Positions 36,968 to 48,908 of a stretch of 64,000 nt of DNA are shown here, one piece after another. Numbering within the stretch: the stretch's first letter is position 1; each line of letters starts with the position of its first letter. The stretch comes from Agapanthus africanus. Taxonomy: Eukaryota > Streptophyta > Magnoliopsida > Asparagales > Amaryllidaceae. Location: the NCBI GenBank assembly GCA_030015575.1, contig JASDDO010000006.1, forward strand, positions 381,012,137 through 381,076,136. Direction: 5' to 3'. Below the pieces are notes generated by a model. The model saw only the letters and a list, made by a program, of their open reading frames with translations. It ran no database searches and had not been told where the DNA came from. A program made the position numbers and the translations under genes.

Positions 36968-38041
36968 GATCACAAATGCCAAGGCGCGTTGGACGAAATC
37001 AAGCAGTATCTGCAGAACCCGCCAGTGCTGGCTGCTCTGGTCAAGGGAAAGCCTCTCATTCTTTATACAATAGCCCTCGAAGGTTCCTTAGGTGCATTAT
37101 GGGCACAAGAGAATGACCAAGGGAAAGAAATAGCTCTCTATTACTTAAGTCGAGTTCTCCTGGGGGCAGAAAACAACTATTCCCCCATCGAAAAACACTG
37201 TCTGGCGTTGATCTTCGCGATAACAAAACTCAGGCACTATGCATTGGTACATGAAGTCCGTCTCATATCGAAGGTGGACCCTCTCAAATATTTGATGTCA
37301 AAGGCTATAATGACAGGTCGGCTCGCTAAATGGGCCCTGCTCTTGATGGAGTTCTCAATAACTTATCAACCTTTTAAGGCTGTGAAAGGCCAGGCCATCG
37401 CCGACTTCCTCGCTGAGCATCCGATACCTGCCGATTCTCCTCTGAATTGCGAGCTGCCAGACGAACATGCGTTTGATGCGATCGACGGTAGTGATACCCG
37501 ATGGGAACTCTATTTTGATGGAGCGTCTTCCATGAAGAAGCGCAAACAAAGCACCCCTATAATCAAATCGGGGGTAGGCCTCATCTTCGTAACTCCACAA
37601 GGAGGGATAATGCGCTTTGCTTTCTCCTTAACAGAGCCGAGGACGAACAATGAAGCCGAATACGAAGCTTTGATAGCAGGCTTCGAGATCGCCATCGACA
37701 TGGGAATTGAAAACCTCCTCATATATAGAGATTCTCAACTGGTCGTCAGTCAAGTAAATGGCGACTACCAAACGTGCAAACCCGAACTGGTAAAGTATGG
37801 CGAGAGAGTACAGCAATTGCTGACTCAAATCCCCTCCTACATGCTGGAAAGCATACCGCGAGCGGAAAATAGCAAAGTGGATGTACTAGCTAAACTCGCT
37901 AAAGAACTGGCCGACGAGAGCCTCGATGACGTGAGAATCGTTGTGCAAAGCTGTCGGGTGCTTGCCCCAGCAGAAATATCTCCGGAATCATTCGAAGAAA
38001 AGGGAGCGACGGAGCAACTGGCTATGCAAATAAAAGACTAG
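36968..38041 (+). pseudogene. Inner Tat RNase H and second, archaeal-like RNase H
   Basis: The first RNase H spans about 36989-37430 (PLILYTIALEGSLGALWAQE, YSPIEKHCLALIFAI). The second, at about 37497-37920, has WELYFDGAS, NNEAEYEALIAGFEIA, YRDSQLVVSQVNGDYQ and RAENSKVDVLAKLA, giving the expected D-E-D-D acidic residues. Two RNase H domains in tandem are diagnostic of the Tat lineage. A TAG at 38039, probably from Trp, separates it from the integrase. Confidence 0.9.
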
Positions 38042-39307
38042 GAAAAGGCTGAGGATTGGAGAGTAGCCTTTATAGACTACTTCAGATCCCGTCGAACGCC
38101 TGAAGATGCGTCCTCAAGACATCAGCTTATGAAACGAGCTCTGTCTTTCGCCTTCGTCAATGATACTCTGTACAAGAGGTCGTTTGATTCTCTGTGGTTA
38201 AGATGTCTGGGACCTGAAGAGGCGAAAAGAGTCGTTCAGAAAGTTCACGACGGACTCTGCCGTTCTCACCAAGAAGGCCCGAAGATGAAGTTGAAGATTA
38301 AATGGATGGGCTACTATTGGCCCACGATGATTCAGGACTGCCTCGAATATGCGAAGCAATGCCACTCATGCCAGATCCATGGGGACTTTATCCACCAACA
38401 TCCAAATTCACCACATCCAACGGTGGCTAGCTGGCCATTCGAAATGTGGGGGACTGACGTAATCGGTCCCATCGAACCAACATCGTCCAGGGGACATCAA
38501 TTCATTTTGGCGATGACTGACTACTTCTCCAAATGGGCAGAAGCAGTACCGCTGAGGGAAGTGAAGATGGAGAATATCCTCCATTTCTTCAAGACGCACG
38601 TCATTTATCGGTTTGGAACTCCGCGCCGGATCATCTCCGATAACGGGCCAGCCTACAGAAGCCACAAGATCAGCCGCTTCGCACAACAGCACAATATAGA
38701 CTGGAGATACTCCTCGGTTTGTAATCCCCTAGCTAACGGTCTAGCTGAGGCTTTCAACAAAACCTTAACCAAGATCGTGAAGAAGACAGTGTCCCGAAAT
38801 AAGAAGGACTGGCACGAGAGACTGCAAGAAGCTCTCTGGGCGTATCGAACTACGTTCAAGACGGCCACGAACACAACGCCGTACGTGTTGGTATTCGGTA
38901 TAGAAGCAGTACTCCCCCTCGAGATAGAGCTACCTTCTCTACGAGTGGCAGTCCATTACGAGCTAACGGACGAAGAAAACGCTCACCTTCGGCTTGAGGA
39001 GCTAGATGCCCTTGATGAAACCCGGCTCATAGCGCAACAAAATCTGGAGGCTTATAAAGCAAAGATGACGCGCTCATATGAAAGATTGACCAGGCCGAGG
39101 ACATTCCGCCAAGGCGAACTCGTGCTAGTGGTCAAAAGACCTATGATCCCCAATCGCGCCAAGCGGGGAAAATTCGAGCCGAACTATGAAGGCCCGTACA
39201 TCATAGACAAGGTCTACCAGGGTGGAGCCTATCTACTCATGGATATGCACGGTGAAAGGCCTTTCAGGCCAATAAATGGTCGCTTCCTGAAGAAATACTA
39301 CGCCTAA
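38042..39307 (+). pseudogene. Inner Tat integrase, catalytic triad intact
   Basis: From 38129 the frame is open to the natural stop. It has a zinc-binding region ending CLEYAKQCHSCQIHGD. The core has Asp in WGTDVIGP (38456), Asp in IISDNGPAY (38639) and Glu in ANGLAEAFN (38747), exactly D,D35E spacing for the last pair. A C-terminal region (GELVLVVKRPMIP, FEPNYEGPYIIDKVY, INGRFLKKYYA) follows. Integrase inserts the DNA copy into the chromosome. This is the best-preserved part of the polyprotein. Confidence 0.9.
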
Positions 39308-39540
39308 CGAGTTACGGCCTAGGTCAATGATAGATGACGACGACTATGTCCGCTCGCTATCTTCCTAAGCCCAAAACTCTATAAGTAGTAGCTGGTTAAC
39401 GGACCGAAACGTCCTTAAACTAGCAACGGACCACTTTGTCCTAAAACTAGCTGTTGACCAAGATGCCGAGAAGCTATGGCGGATCGCAGCGTCCCGAAGC
39501 TGATAAAAAAAAATAATAAATAAAGAGAATAAAAAAAAGT

Positions 39541-39945
39541 ATGTCCATAAGTAAAATGGGCACGGATGAAAACTCGAAAGGGCTCCGTGAGTAAAAACAG
39601 CAGGGCTACCGGCGAGTGTTTTTGAAAACCCGAAAGGGCGCAACCTCGTCATATAAAAAAAGAGAGAATATAAAAAAATGGTATGTCCATAAGCAAAATG
39701 GGCACGGATGAAAACCCGAAAGGGCTCCGTGAGTAAAAACAGCAGGGCTACCGGCGAGTGCTTGTGAAAACCCGAAAGGGCGCGACCTCGTTATATAAAA
39801 AGAATAAAAAAAAGAGAGAAAAAAAACGGTATGTTCATAAGCAAAATGGGCACGGATGAAAACCCGAAAGGGCTCCGTAAGTAAAAACAGCAGGGCTACC
39901 GACGAGTGTTTGTGAAAACCCAAAAGGGCGCAACCTCGTTAAAAG
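39541..39945 (+). repeat. Tandem array 1: three units of about 145 bp
   Basis: Units start ATGTCCATAAG or ATGTTCATAAG at 39541, 39683 and 39831 and include AAATGGGCACGGATGAAAAC, GGGCTCCGT, CAGCAGGGCTACC and CGAAAGGGCG. They lie just after the integrase stop, the hypervariable region where Tat elements often hold satellites. Confidence 0.9.
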
Positions 39946-39949
39946 ACAC

Positions 39950-40500
39950 TTGCAGGGTCCCTTCGACCTTGTAAGGAGAAACCACCCGCGTGAGATCCTT
40001 ACGACTTACAAGGAAACAATACATTTAGGGATCCTCACGATTCCTAAGGAGAAATTACACTTGTGGGATCCTTACGACTCGTAAGGAGAACTCTCTTATG
40101 GGACCCTCACGGCTCATAAGATTTGAAAATCTTAAGTTACAGAGACCTAAACCTATTCTTAAGCAACCCCCACAACCTTCGATATTGCTCTACAAGCGGC
40201 TCAATACTGACCCTTGTATACAATCCACGGGAGCGAATAAACATTTCCCTAACTAAGTCTTACCCGTGACTAGGGATATGTCCACATGGTGAACGACCCT
40301 TGTAAGTCCTCTTGACTTATAAGGAGAAAACCCTTTGGTAAGATCCTTACGACTTACAGGGGAATATACACTTAGGAATACTCACGATTCCTAAGAAGAA
40401 AACACACCTACGAGATCCTCATGACTCGCAGGGAGAAATACCTTTGTGAGACCCTTATGGCTCATGAAGTCAAAATCCTTAGTCAACAGGATCTTAACCC
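39950..40500 (+). repeat. Array 2: serial hairpin words around CTTACGACTCGTAAG
   Basis: Two blocks (39950-40150 and 40300-40500) list phrases such as GATCCTTACGACTCGTAAGG, GATCCTCACGATTCCTAAGG and CCCTCACGGCTCATAAG. Each has a half-word, a short centre and its near reverse complement. A third block of the same text is at 42640-42870. Confidence 0.85.
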
Positions 40501-40648
40501 TATTTGCTAAGCCATCTTTGTTCGACATCGACAGAGGCAAATGATGATTCGCTCCTGGCAATATCCCAGTCGTAGCGGTGCTGATGCCAAAATCGGTGTC
40601 TAATCCCAAGCTTGCGGCGAAAAGACAGTAAGCCACACATGCATACGA

Positions 40649-40870
40649 AATAGCCGAAATGATGGGGCAACTTGCAAAAAAATCAGCAAGTAAAAATATA
40701 TGCATGCAAAATAGCCGAAATGATTGGGCAACTCGCAATAAAAAGCAGCGAGTAAAAATAAAATAAATAGCCGAAATAATTGGGCACCGCGAAAAATAGC
40801 CGAAATGATTGGGCAATCGCGACCTTCGCGATATAAAAGCTGAAATGATAGAGCATCGCGGAAAGAAATA
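40649..40870 (+). repeat. Array 3: repeats of ATAGCCGAAATGATTGGGCA
   Basis: Near-identical copies start at about 40650, 40710, 40768 and 40797, and a decayed fifth lies near 40840. They are separated by small hairpins such as CTTGC...GCAAG and CTCGC...GCGAG. Confidence 0.85.
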
Positions 40871-41000
40871 AAATAAAAATATATATAATGAAATTTATGC
40901 CCTACAGGCGATATCACAGCAATCCCTGTATACAATCCAGAGGCACAAACAAAGAAGGAAACACATCTTCCCTCCCCATGCTCCATCAGAAAACGGAGTC

Positions 41001-42126
41001 AAGTCTTGACGTCAACTCATATAAAACCTGAAAAACAATCGGAGATCATCTCGCACCAGCGCGGAGTGGTCCCCACCTCGACGTTCGTCTCAATACAGCA
41101 GACGAGATGTCACGACAGCGTTCTTCCTCCAGCAGGATTCGGACGTGACAAAGCAAACGAAGTGAAGGCCAAATTCCTAGCTTCAGGGTCTTGACGGTAA
41201 CTCATATAAAACCTGAAAGACCATCGGAGATCATCTCACACCAGCGCGGAGTGGTCACCACCTCGACGTTCGTCTTGATACAACAAATGAGATGTCACCA
41301 CAGCGTTCTTCCTCCAGCAAGATTCAGACGCGGCAATCAAACAACGGAGCCACGGCAAAATCCCTAGTTCCAAACCTCGACGGTTCACTAGCAACCTAGA
41401 GACAACCGCGACATTCGTCTCAATACAGCAGACGCAATGTCAACAAACGAAGCAAAGGCCAAATTCCTAGCTTCAGGATCTTGACGGTAGCTCATATAAA
41501 ACCTGAAAGACCACCAGAGATCATCACACCCCAGCGTGGAGGGATCACCACTTCGACGTTCGTCTCGATACAACAGACGAGATGTCACCACATCGTTCTT
41601 CCCCTAGCAGGATTCAGACGCGACAATCAAACAACGGAGCCACGGAAAAATCCCTAGTTCCAAACCTCGACGGTTCACCTGCAACCTAGAGATAACCGCG
41701 ACATTCGTCTCGATACAGCAGACGCAATGCCAATAAACGAAGCAAAGGCCAAATTCCTAGCTTCAGGATCTTGACGGTAACTCATATAAAACCTGAAAGA
41801 CCACCAGAGATCATCACACCCCAGCGTGGAGGGATCACCACTTCGACGTTCGTCTTGATACAATAGACAAGATGTCACCACAGCGTTCTTCCCCTAGCAG
41901 GATTCAGACGTGACAATCAAACAAACGGAGCCACGGCAAAATCCCTAGTTCCAGACCTCGACGGTTCACCAGCAACCTAGAGACAACCGCGACATTCGTC
42001 TCGATACAGCAGACGCAATGCCAGCAAACGAAGCAAAGGCCAAATTCTTAGCTTCAGGATCTTGACGGCAACTCATATAAAACCTGAAAGACTATCGGAG
42101 ATCATCCCACACCAGCGCGGAGTGGT
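41001..42126 (+). repeat. Array 4: 290 bp tandem repeat, three full and two partial units
   Basis: Units begin CTTCAGGRTCTTGACGG at 41181, 41471, 41761 and 42052, giving periods of 290, 290 and 291 bp. A shorter unit of about 180 bp precedes them from 41001. Each unit contains CATATAAAACCTGAAAGACC, CCAGCGYGGAG, TCGACGTTCGTC and AACGGAGCCACGG. The pattern is satellite-like and head to tail. Minus-strand frames inside are repeat artefacts. Confidence 0.9.
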
Positions 42127-45100
42127 TATGACTCATCTGGGCTCTCCAAAATGGGCCTAACCTCAAGTAAAAAACGGTATGGCAAAATTCCTAACGCTTG
42201 CTCTTCCAACGGTTAAACTGCCTAGGAGGATTGCTTGAAGACGTCTTGTCCAGCCCCCGAAGGGATCAGAGACACGACAAACGCAAGGCTACTCGAACAG
42301 CAAGATTGCCTATCGAAGAATACATCAGCCAATGCGACGGTATAACGGACAAAACCCTAGTACTACAGACCCTAACGGACCTTTGTCGTAAAGTGCAGAG
42401 GTTAACTGTGATGTTAGGATATTCTTACGAGAACTTCTCGATTCGTCTCGACTCGTGAGGAAATTAGTGTCTTTGTGAGAACTTCTCGATTCGTCTCGAC
42501 TTGTGAGATAAAGCCTTAGGCAGCGGGGATTAAAAAAAACCTATTTCCTAAGCACCGAGACCCTGCAAGTCGGTCCAAAATGGACTCTTGCATACTATTC
42601 ACGGGTCACACTCTCCAAAGTCGAATCTCGATAAGGAGGGAAACAACCGCTTATGAGTCCTCTCGACTCGTAAGAGGGAAAATTCCCTTATAGGATCCTT
42701 ATGACTTATAAGATAAAACGCACTTAGGAATCCTCACGATTCCTAAGGAGAAAATACACCTACGAGATCCTCTCGATCCGTAGGGAGAAAAGTCTTTGTG
42801 AGACTCTCATGGCTCATAAAGTTGAAAAGTCTTAGGTAGCAGATTTGAACCTGCCTCCTAAGCCATCTCTACCTCTTGAAGAAGCCAAGACAGGATGCTC
42901 GCTCTATCATCTGTCGACCATATTTACTAAGGTAACATGCTGATAATAAAAGAAGAAGAAAGCAGAGAAATGACACAAGACATTGTGAAGAATGTATATC
43001 TTTTATTCATGAATTTGATTGCGTACAAGATACATTGTGGTAAAAAAAAAGAAACAAATACATTTTATTTACAATTATAAATGATACAAGATCGTCATTA
43101 AGAAGGGAGCGTTTTTAACAAATTCGCAAGCTGTTTTCGCACTTCTTTCAACATCTCTTCTTGATCGGCTGCCACCGCCAACTCTGCTTCCACCTGGGCT
43201 CGCTGCTCCAAATAGGATGAAAGTTGTTCTTCGATGGCTCGCCGAGCTGCTTCACGACCTTGGGCATCACGCTCAGTGGCATCGAGCTTCTGCTTCAGTG
43301 TTAGCCCATCAGAAATACTTTGCAGAAGGCCCTCGAAGATAGCCTTCACCCTGGCAATGTTCGCGTCGACCTCAGCACGCAGTCGAGCGAACTCGCTTGA
43401 GGTCTCTTAGCATTCCCTCCGCCTTAAAGCCGCTTCTTGCTCCAGATGGTGGAAGTAAGAAGTGCTCTACTCGATCCATGCCGCCCGTTGAGTACTCGTG
43501 GCCAAAATCTCAGGGGCAGGACGCATAAGCTCCAGGTGATGCAGGCGGGCCTCGATCTCCCTGCAGTGGTTACCCAAGACTCGACGACGCCTTCATTGTG
43601 GAAATTTACAAGCGTCGCCAGCATCGGATTAACCTCCGCAGCGAAATCTGCGGCAGATGTGGGAGCTTCTGCGTCAAGCTCCTCGACGCATCCGCTCAGC
43701 ATGCTCAAACTCATCGCAGCACCCTTTGAGGATGGATGCCGGCAGAACGGGCCTGCCGGAATTATGATACGAGACTCGAAGGGGGCCAGAATCGGAACGA
43801 CAGCTGAAAAACAAAACACAATCAAATGACGGTTCAAGGAATATAAGAAAGTCATCAATGATGGAGTTTACTATACCAGCAGCAGCGGGCGGCAAAGCCG
43901 GGAGGATCGGTGGCGCAACCGGTCTCTTATCTCCTCCTTCGATCTGTAGCACTGCAATCAGGGCAAGGGAGAATCAGAAACAAGTTCATTATTGGAAAAA
44001 AGAAAGGGCATTAATTGAAAACTATACTCACCAGCGCCACTGGAGGAAGCAAGCTCTGACGGGAAGGAGAAGTGTGGGTGCAGCACCTGGTAAAGGTGAT
44101 CAAAAAGCACTCCTGCAAGGACGCAATAGTATAACGTCAATACATGAATTATACGGCCGGGAGATAAGACTAATGGGTTACAAATCCATTCCTTCCAGCA
44201 GTTGCGACGGTGCGAGAGAAGGTAGAGAGGTAGCCACCGTCAAGGCAGTAACTGACGGCGCTCCCTTGAGCAATGGAGCATCAGCACTGGCCGCACCTGC
44301 GTTAAAAACAAGATAAACCTGTCAGGAAGAATTGCAAAATCAAAAGAAGGATGGTAACCCGAAATTTACCTGATGAGTCACCAGCCAAAACGGCGGCGTC
44401 TTCCTCCTCCATTGACATGGGACCACCTCCCGTTGCCTCATCGCCAGACTCTACAGGAGCCGTTGTCGTGCTCGCGAGGCCGGGAGACGGCGAGGGACTG
44501 TAGGCTGGGAGAGCAATGATCGGAGCGGTGCCCGACTCTTGGGAAGGAGCGGCCGGCTCGTCCTTGGCAATCATGCCCATCTCACCCGCTACCCCCTCGG
44601 GTTCAGCGGTCGCGGCCGTCTCGTCCACCGCCGCCATAGGTTCAGCGGTCGCAGCCGCTCTATCCGCTGCCACCCCAGACTCGGCTGTAGCAGCCGTCTT
44701 ATCCGCCGCTACCTCGGTCTCGGCATCGGCAACCTTCTCGGGCATAGTAAGCGTGACCGTCTCATCAGCCACTAGCTCAGGCCCGGCGACTACGGCTGCA
44801 CCGCCTACCGTCGCCTCGGTTTCGGCTGCCGCCTTCTCCATCGTCCCCTCAGGCTCGACGGTCGCCGCTGCTCCTTCAGTTGGACTCGGCCCTGCAGGAC
44901 AAGATATATAAGAACCGATAGTTTTACAACTTTCACAACAAAGCTTCGGAAAGCACATTACCTGAGGGGGATTGACCGTTGGCTTCCCGAGCTGCACGTG
45001 CCGCCTATCTATGAGTAGTAGAAAAGGCGACCGGGGGCTCCTCAGAAGAAGTAGCGGCGGGAATAACGGCGCTTGGGCCCGCTCCCACGGCCAAAGCAGC

Positions 45101-46051
45101 GCTACGCTCCTTCGCTGCGCGCCTCAAGCACTTCCTTTCTTCCCGGGCAGTCACGACGGATCTCTTCGAAGCCTCCTTCAGCAAGGCGTCGCCGTCCACG
45201 TTCAGAGTTGCCTCCAGATCCTTCAAGGCATCCATCATCGGCTTTTTGAGTCGGGTCTCTCGCGGCAGCCCCGAAGAGGCCGGGACTTCAGTAGCTGGCC
45301 CGGGGAGAGTCCCCGCATCGGCTTGCGCAGTAGATCCCGTGGCCCCTGCAAAGAGACAAAGAAAAGATTAGATTGGCCATAAAAAGGAGAATAAAGACTC
45401 AGTGAGCTGAGACATACTAACACCCGATAGAGTGCATTTCATCTCTTCCTCCTGGAAGGTTTTGAGGGAAGCAGCGATGGCTTCTTCGGTAGAAACGCCT
45501 GTTTAAAAAAGCAAAAGCGTTAGTCAAAGACAATGATAAAAGTACGATGCAGTGACGGAAAAATACAACTAGTCATTACCCGATTGCGCGAGTTTAGCCA
45601 ACCACGCTTCGAGCCTTGCCGATCGCTCAGAAGCCGCGATGGCGGCCGCCATATCAGTGTCTGCTGGATCTACAAAGAAACCCTCGTTGCTTCCGTACTC
45701 GCTTAGGCCTTCGGTGAGAGGGGCCTGAGGCTCTAAGCCGAGGATGGCATCAAGAGAAAGAACGGACTTCTTCTTCCTCTTCTGCCCGTGGACCCCGGTC
45801 GCCGCCAAAATCAGCTTACGCTTCGCAGGCACCTTACGACGGCGGGTCCCGATGTCCGAGCCCACGCCAGACTCGGGCGAAACTACATTCACCGTCTCCA
45901 CTGGAGCACGGGGCGCTGGGGGCACATCCGCTGTAGTACGGGGCAATCCGTGTGGAGGGCTCAGCACGCGCGGTGGCTCAGCTCCAGCATCTCTCAGCGG
46001 AGGAACGACAGGGATCCTTGGCCTCAGGGGAGCTTTGCGGTCGCTGCCAGG

Positions 46052-46056
46052 AGGCA
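46052..46056 (+). other. Target-site duplication of Athila-2, left copy
   Basis: AGGCA immediately precedes the TG of the left LTR. It is identical to 55249-55253, which immediately follows the CA of the right LTR. Five bases is the usual duplication size for gypsy elements. Confidence 0.9.
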
Positions 46057-47916
46057 TGATCAGTCGAAAATATTGCATTTTTAACACATCAATTTCCCTA
46101 CCATTTGCACTCATCTAGAGGTGTTCGGTATTAATATAGCACATATTAGCGAAACAGCCGTAAAATACCAAATTACATGTGTTATACTTTAAAACCGACA
46201 TTTTGAGGGAAATTGAGTGTTTATCATGGCATCGCATCATCTTTGTATAGCGCAACACTTGTTTCGAGAATCTGTGCAGGAAATTCCAGGAGAAAAGTCA
46301 AATCTGTGAAAAAAATGCTGATAAAAATACGCTAACTCCAAGACTTGAGATCTGGCAATGAACTGAAGAGAATTATAAGATTCAGCACATCAGAAAATAA
46401 CCCCAAAGTCATCAGAGAAGTTACCAGAAAGTTTCATACAGTGAGGGCATCAATGGACCGCGGATCCGCGTCCCAATACCTACTCCCGCCGTGGATCCGC
46501 GGTTGGCCTGCCACGTCACCACCTCTGCTCAGCTTCAGACTGCTTCTTTAAGGGCCCATACTCATTAAATATACTCCAGACTCCAGAAATCTCCAGAGTC
46601 TTCTGCCAGATCAGCAAGCTCCTTTTTCAAGCTAAACTTCCAAGCTTCCAAAGCAAGCTTCTCACTTAACAAACTAAGCCTAGAAGCTTCTCCCTAACCT
46701 CCAAGCTTATGAAGGAAGCTAAAGCCTAACTAACTACTGCTAGAGGCTTCTACCTAACTACCAAGCTTACAAGGGAAGCTAACCTAAACCTAGCTTCTAA
46801 AGGAAGCTAATCCTAGTGAAGGCTATAAAAGGAACCCTAAGGCCTCACTCTTAAGGTGGTTCAACAATTGGTTGTTGATTCTTACACCAATCCCCAATAC
46901 AAGTTGAGTGACACGACTTGTAAACCCTAATCCCCAATTCAAAATCCAAAGCCAAAATCAAGAACTCCGAGTACCAAATCAAGCATGAAGCCTTCGATCC
47001 TTTAGAAAGCGACGCCGGACTTCATCGGAGCAAGTGATCCAAGGAGATCCGCAACTCAAGGAGACGAGCGAAGCCGAGATCAACGATCGAGTTCTTTCCT
47101 CTTGTAGATCTAGAAAGAATTGTAACGAAATTGTTGTTAAATAAAGGTGAAATTCTTTTATCTTGTTTTCTTTAAATTCTTGCATCATAATTCGATCTCA
47201 ATTCTTGATTGTGTGTCTTGTGATGATGTTTGAGTAAAACTCCGTTCGTGGAGGAATCGAGACGATCAATAGATGATGATGATTAGATTTTTGTACAATT
47301 CTTAAGTCCTATGAGTTTGTAAACCCTAGAAAATTCAAGAATCGACGACCTAGTTTCGATGTGATACTTTCTTGATTGTGTTCACTCGAAATTAGGGATC
47401 CACGATTGATTCTTGAATTTACTAGAGGCTAGAATGTGAATGAAATCAACGAAAGGACAAGGGATAAATGATGAAACCCTAGTTTCCGCAAGAAATCCCT
47501 AATTCTCGTTGATCGTCATCGATCTAGTATCAAATCATCGATGGATAAGAAAACGTAATCAATAGATTTCATCACGTCTATAGATCCGATCGATTCCTAC
47601 GAGCCTCACTTCGATTCTTGATTCTTGGATTGGAAATCATCAATTCTCAATTCTTGATTGCAATGTTTTCTTGTTATTAGAACTAGATTTTACTAATTCT
47701 TGAACTTCAATTTTATAAATCATGAATTGTCTTTTCTCTTTTCTTTAAATTTTCGACTCATCTAATTCGAAATACGAACGGATTACACTTTCCCTGTGGA
47801 CGATCCGCACTCGCTAACGCGCTATAATCGACACCGTTATTGATTGCGGTCAAATAATTTATGGTTGTGATTTCTATACATTTTCTAACATACACAACAA
47901 GAATTCGTTTCAATCA
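46057..47916 (+). repeat. Athila-2 5' LTR, 1860 bp
   Basis: Starts TGATCAGTCGAAAATATTGC and ends AATTCGTTTCAATCA. It has a palindromic CCGCGGATCCGCG motif near 46460, a region rich in AAGCTT-type words (46615-46810) and a TATA-like CTATAAAAGGAACCC near 46824, followed by the probable transcript start. Confidence 0.95.
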
Positions 47917-47918
47917 AA

Positions 47919-47936
47919 TGGCACCGTTGCCGGGGA
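47919..47936 (+). other. Primer binding site of Athila-2 (tRNA-Asp type)
   Basis: TGGCACCGTTGCCGGGGA, two bases after the LTR end, differs from the classic Athila site by one base. Confidence 0.9.
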
Positions 47937-48900
47937 TAGTGTGCTAATTTGTTCATTTTTGAAATTTGAGTTGAAAAATTTATTCCATCAAAATTTTTAG
48001 ATCTAAATTCGCGCAAACACTAAACGATTCGTTGTGATTTGTTGCGAGGAAATCTGCAATCATTGGTACAAGAGGAAAATATTTGGATTATTCCAGAGAG
48101 CTCAGGGTGTGAACAGTAGCTGCTGGAAAAATTTTTGTGCAGCGATTCATCCAAATCGCGGCAGATCCGCGGCCCAAGACGCTCATTGCGGTGGAACCGC
48201 GGCACCCCTGTAGCATTGCTGTACCAAAATCTCTCTGTAAATTCCTAACTTGCTTATCTCTTTCTCTGTCTGCTCCAATAACAAATTTCTGCAGGTTTTC
48301 TTTGCAAAAATTCGCAGCGCCGCAAAAAAAAGCAATAAAAATTGTGCGTGTTTGATCTTGGTTGTTTGCATTTTAATACGGAAATTAAGGGGCATAGACC
48401 AAATTCAGATTAGGTGGGGATTCCATTACCCTTCCTAAGCCCCGAAAATCACAAACTTGCATCCGCATTACCCTCATTAATTAAAAGAAATCTAGACATG
48501 ACTCTAAGGACCACCGCGCTCACTTAGGACAGAAGAAGGCCGTGGGTAATTCATTGCTTATCCGCGTTTCTTTTGTGGTGTCAAAGGCAAGTGTGTCTAA
48601 GGTAAGTGGTTACTTAATTAGGCCCACTACTTATGTAGTAGAGAACCTTCCACTTACCTGGCACTTATCTGGCCATAGGAGAAACAAAGAGGCAGTGGAG
48701 GATTGATCCTGTGACTTGTCTTCTGGCAGTTAGGAGCGGTCTAGAGATTTGACCTAGGTGACCATTAGACTTAGGGTTTTGCTTGTGCATTTGTTGTGAT
48801 TTGCATCATTTTTTCAAAAAAAATTCGTATCTTTTTCAAAACAAACACTACTTCATCTTTTCCCCTAATTTTCTTAACGCAGCCACTTGTGCTAAACCCT
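47937..48900 (+). other. Athila-2 leader
   Basis: Untranslated leader, partly matching the Athila-1 leader (GGGGCATAGACC, ATTCAGATTAGGTGGGGATT). No gene is seen. Confidence 0.7.
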
Positions 48901-48908
48901 TTAGTGCA

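Noticed and set aside
44516..44911. A 131-codon plus-strand Ala/Ser-rich frame
   Set aside because: It is the complement of an Ala/Glu/Thr-rich exon of the minus-strand gene; the splice sites and frame continuity favour the minus strand.
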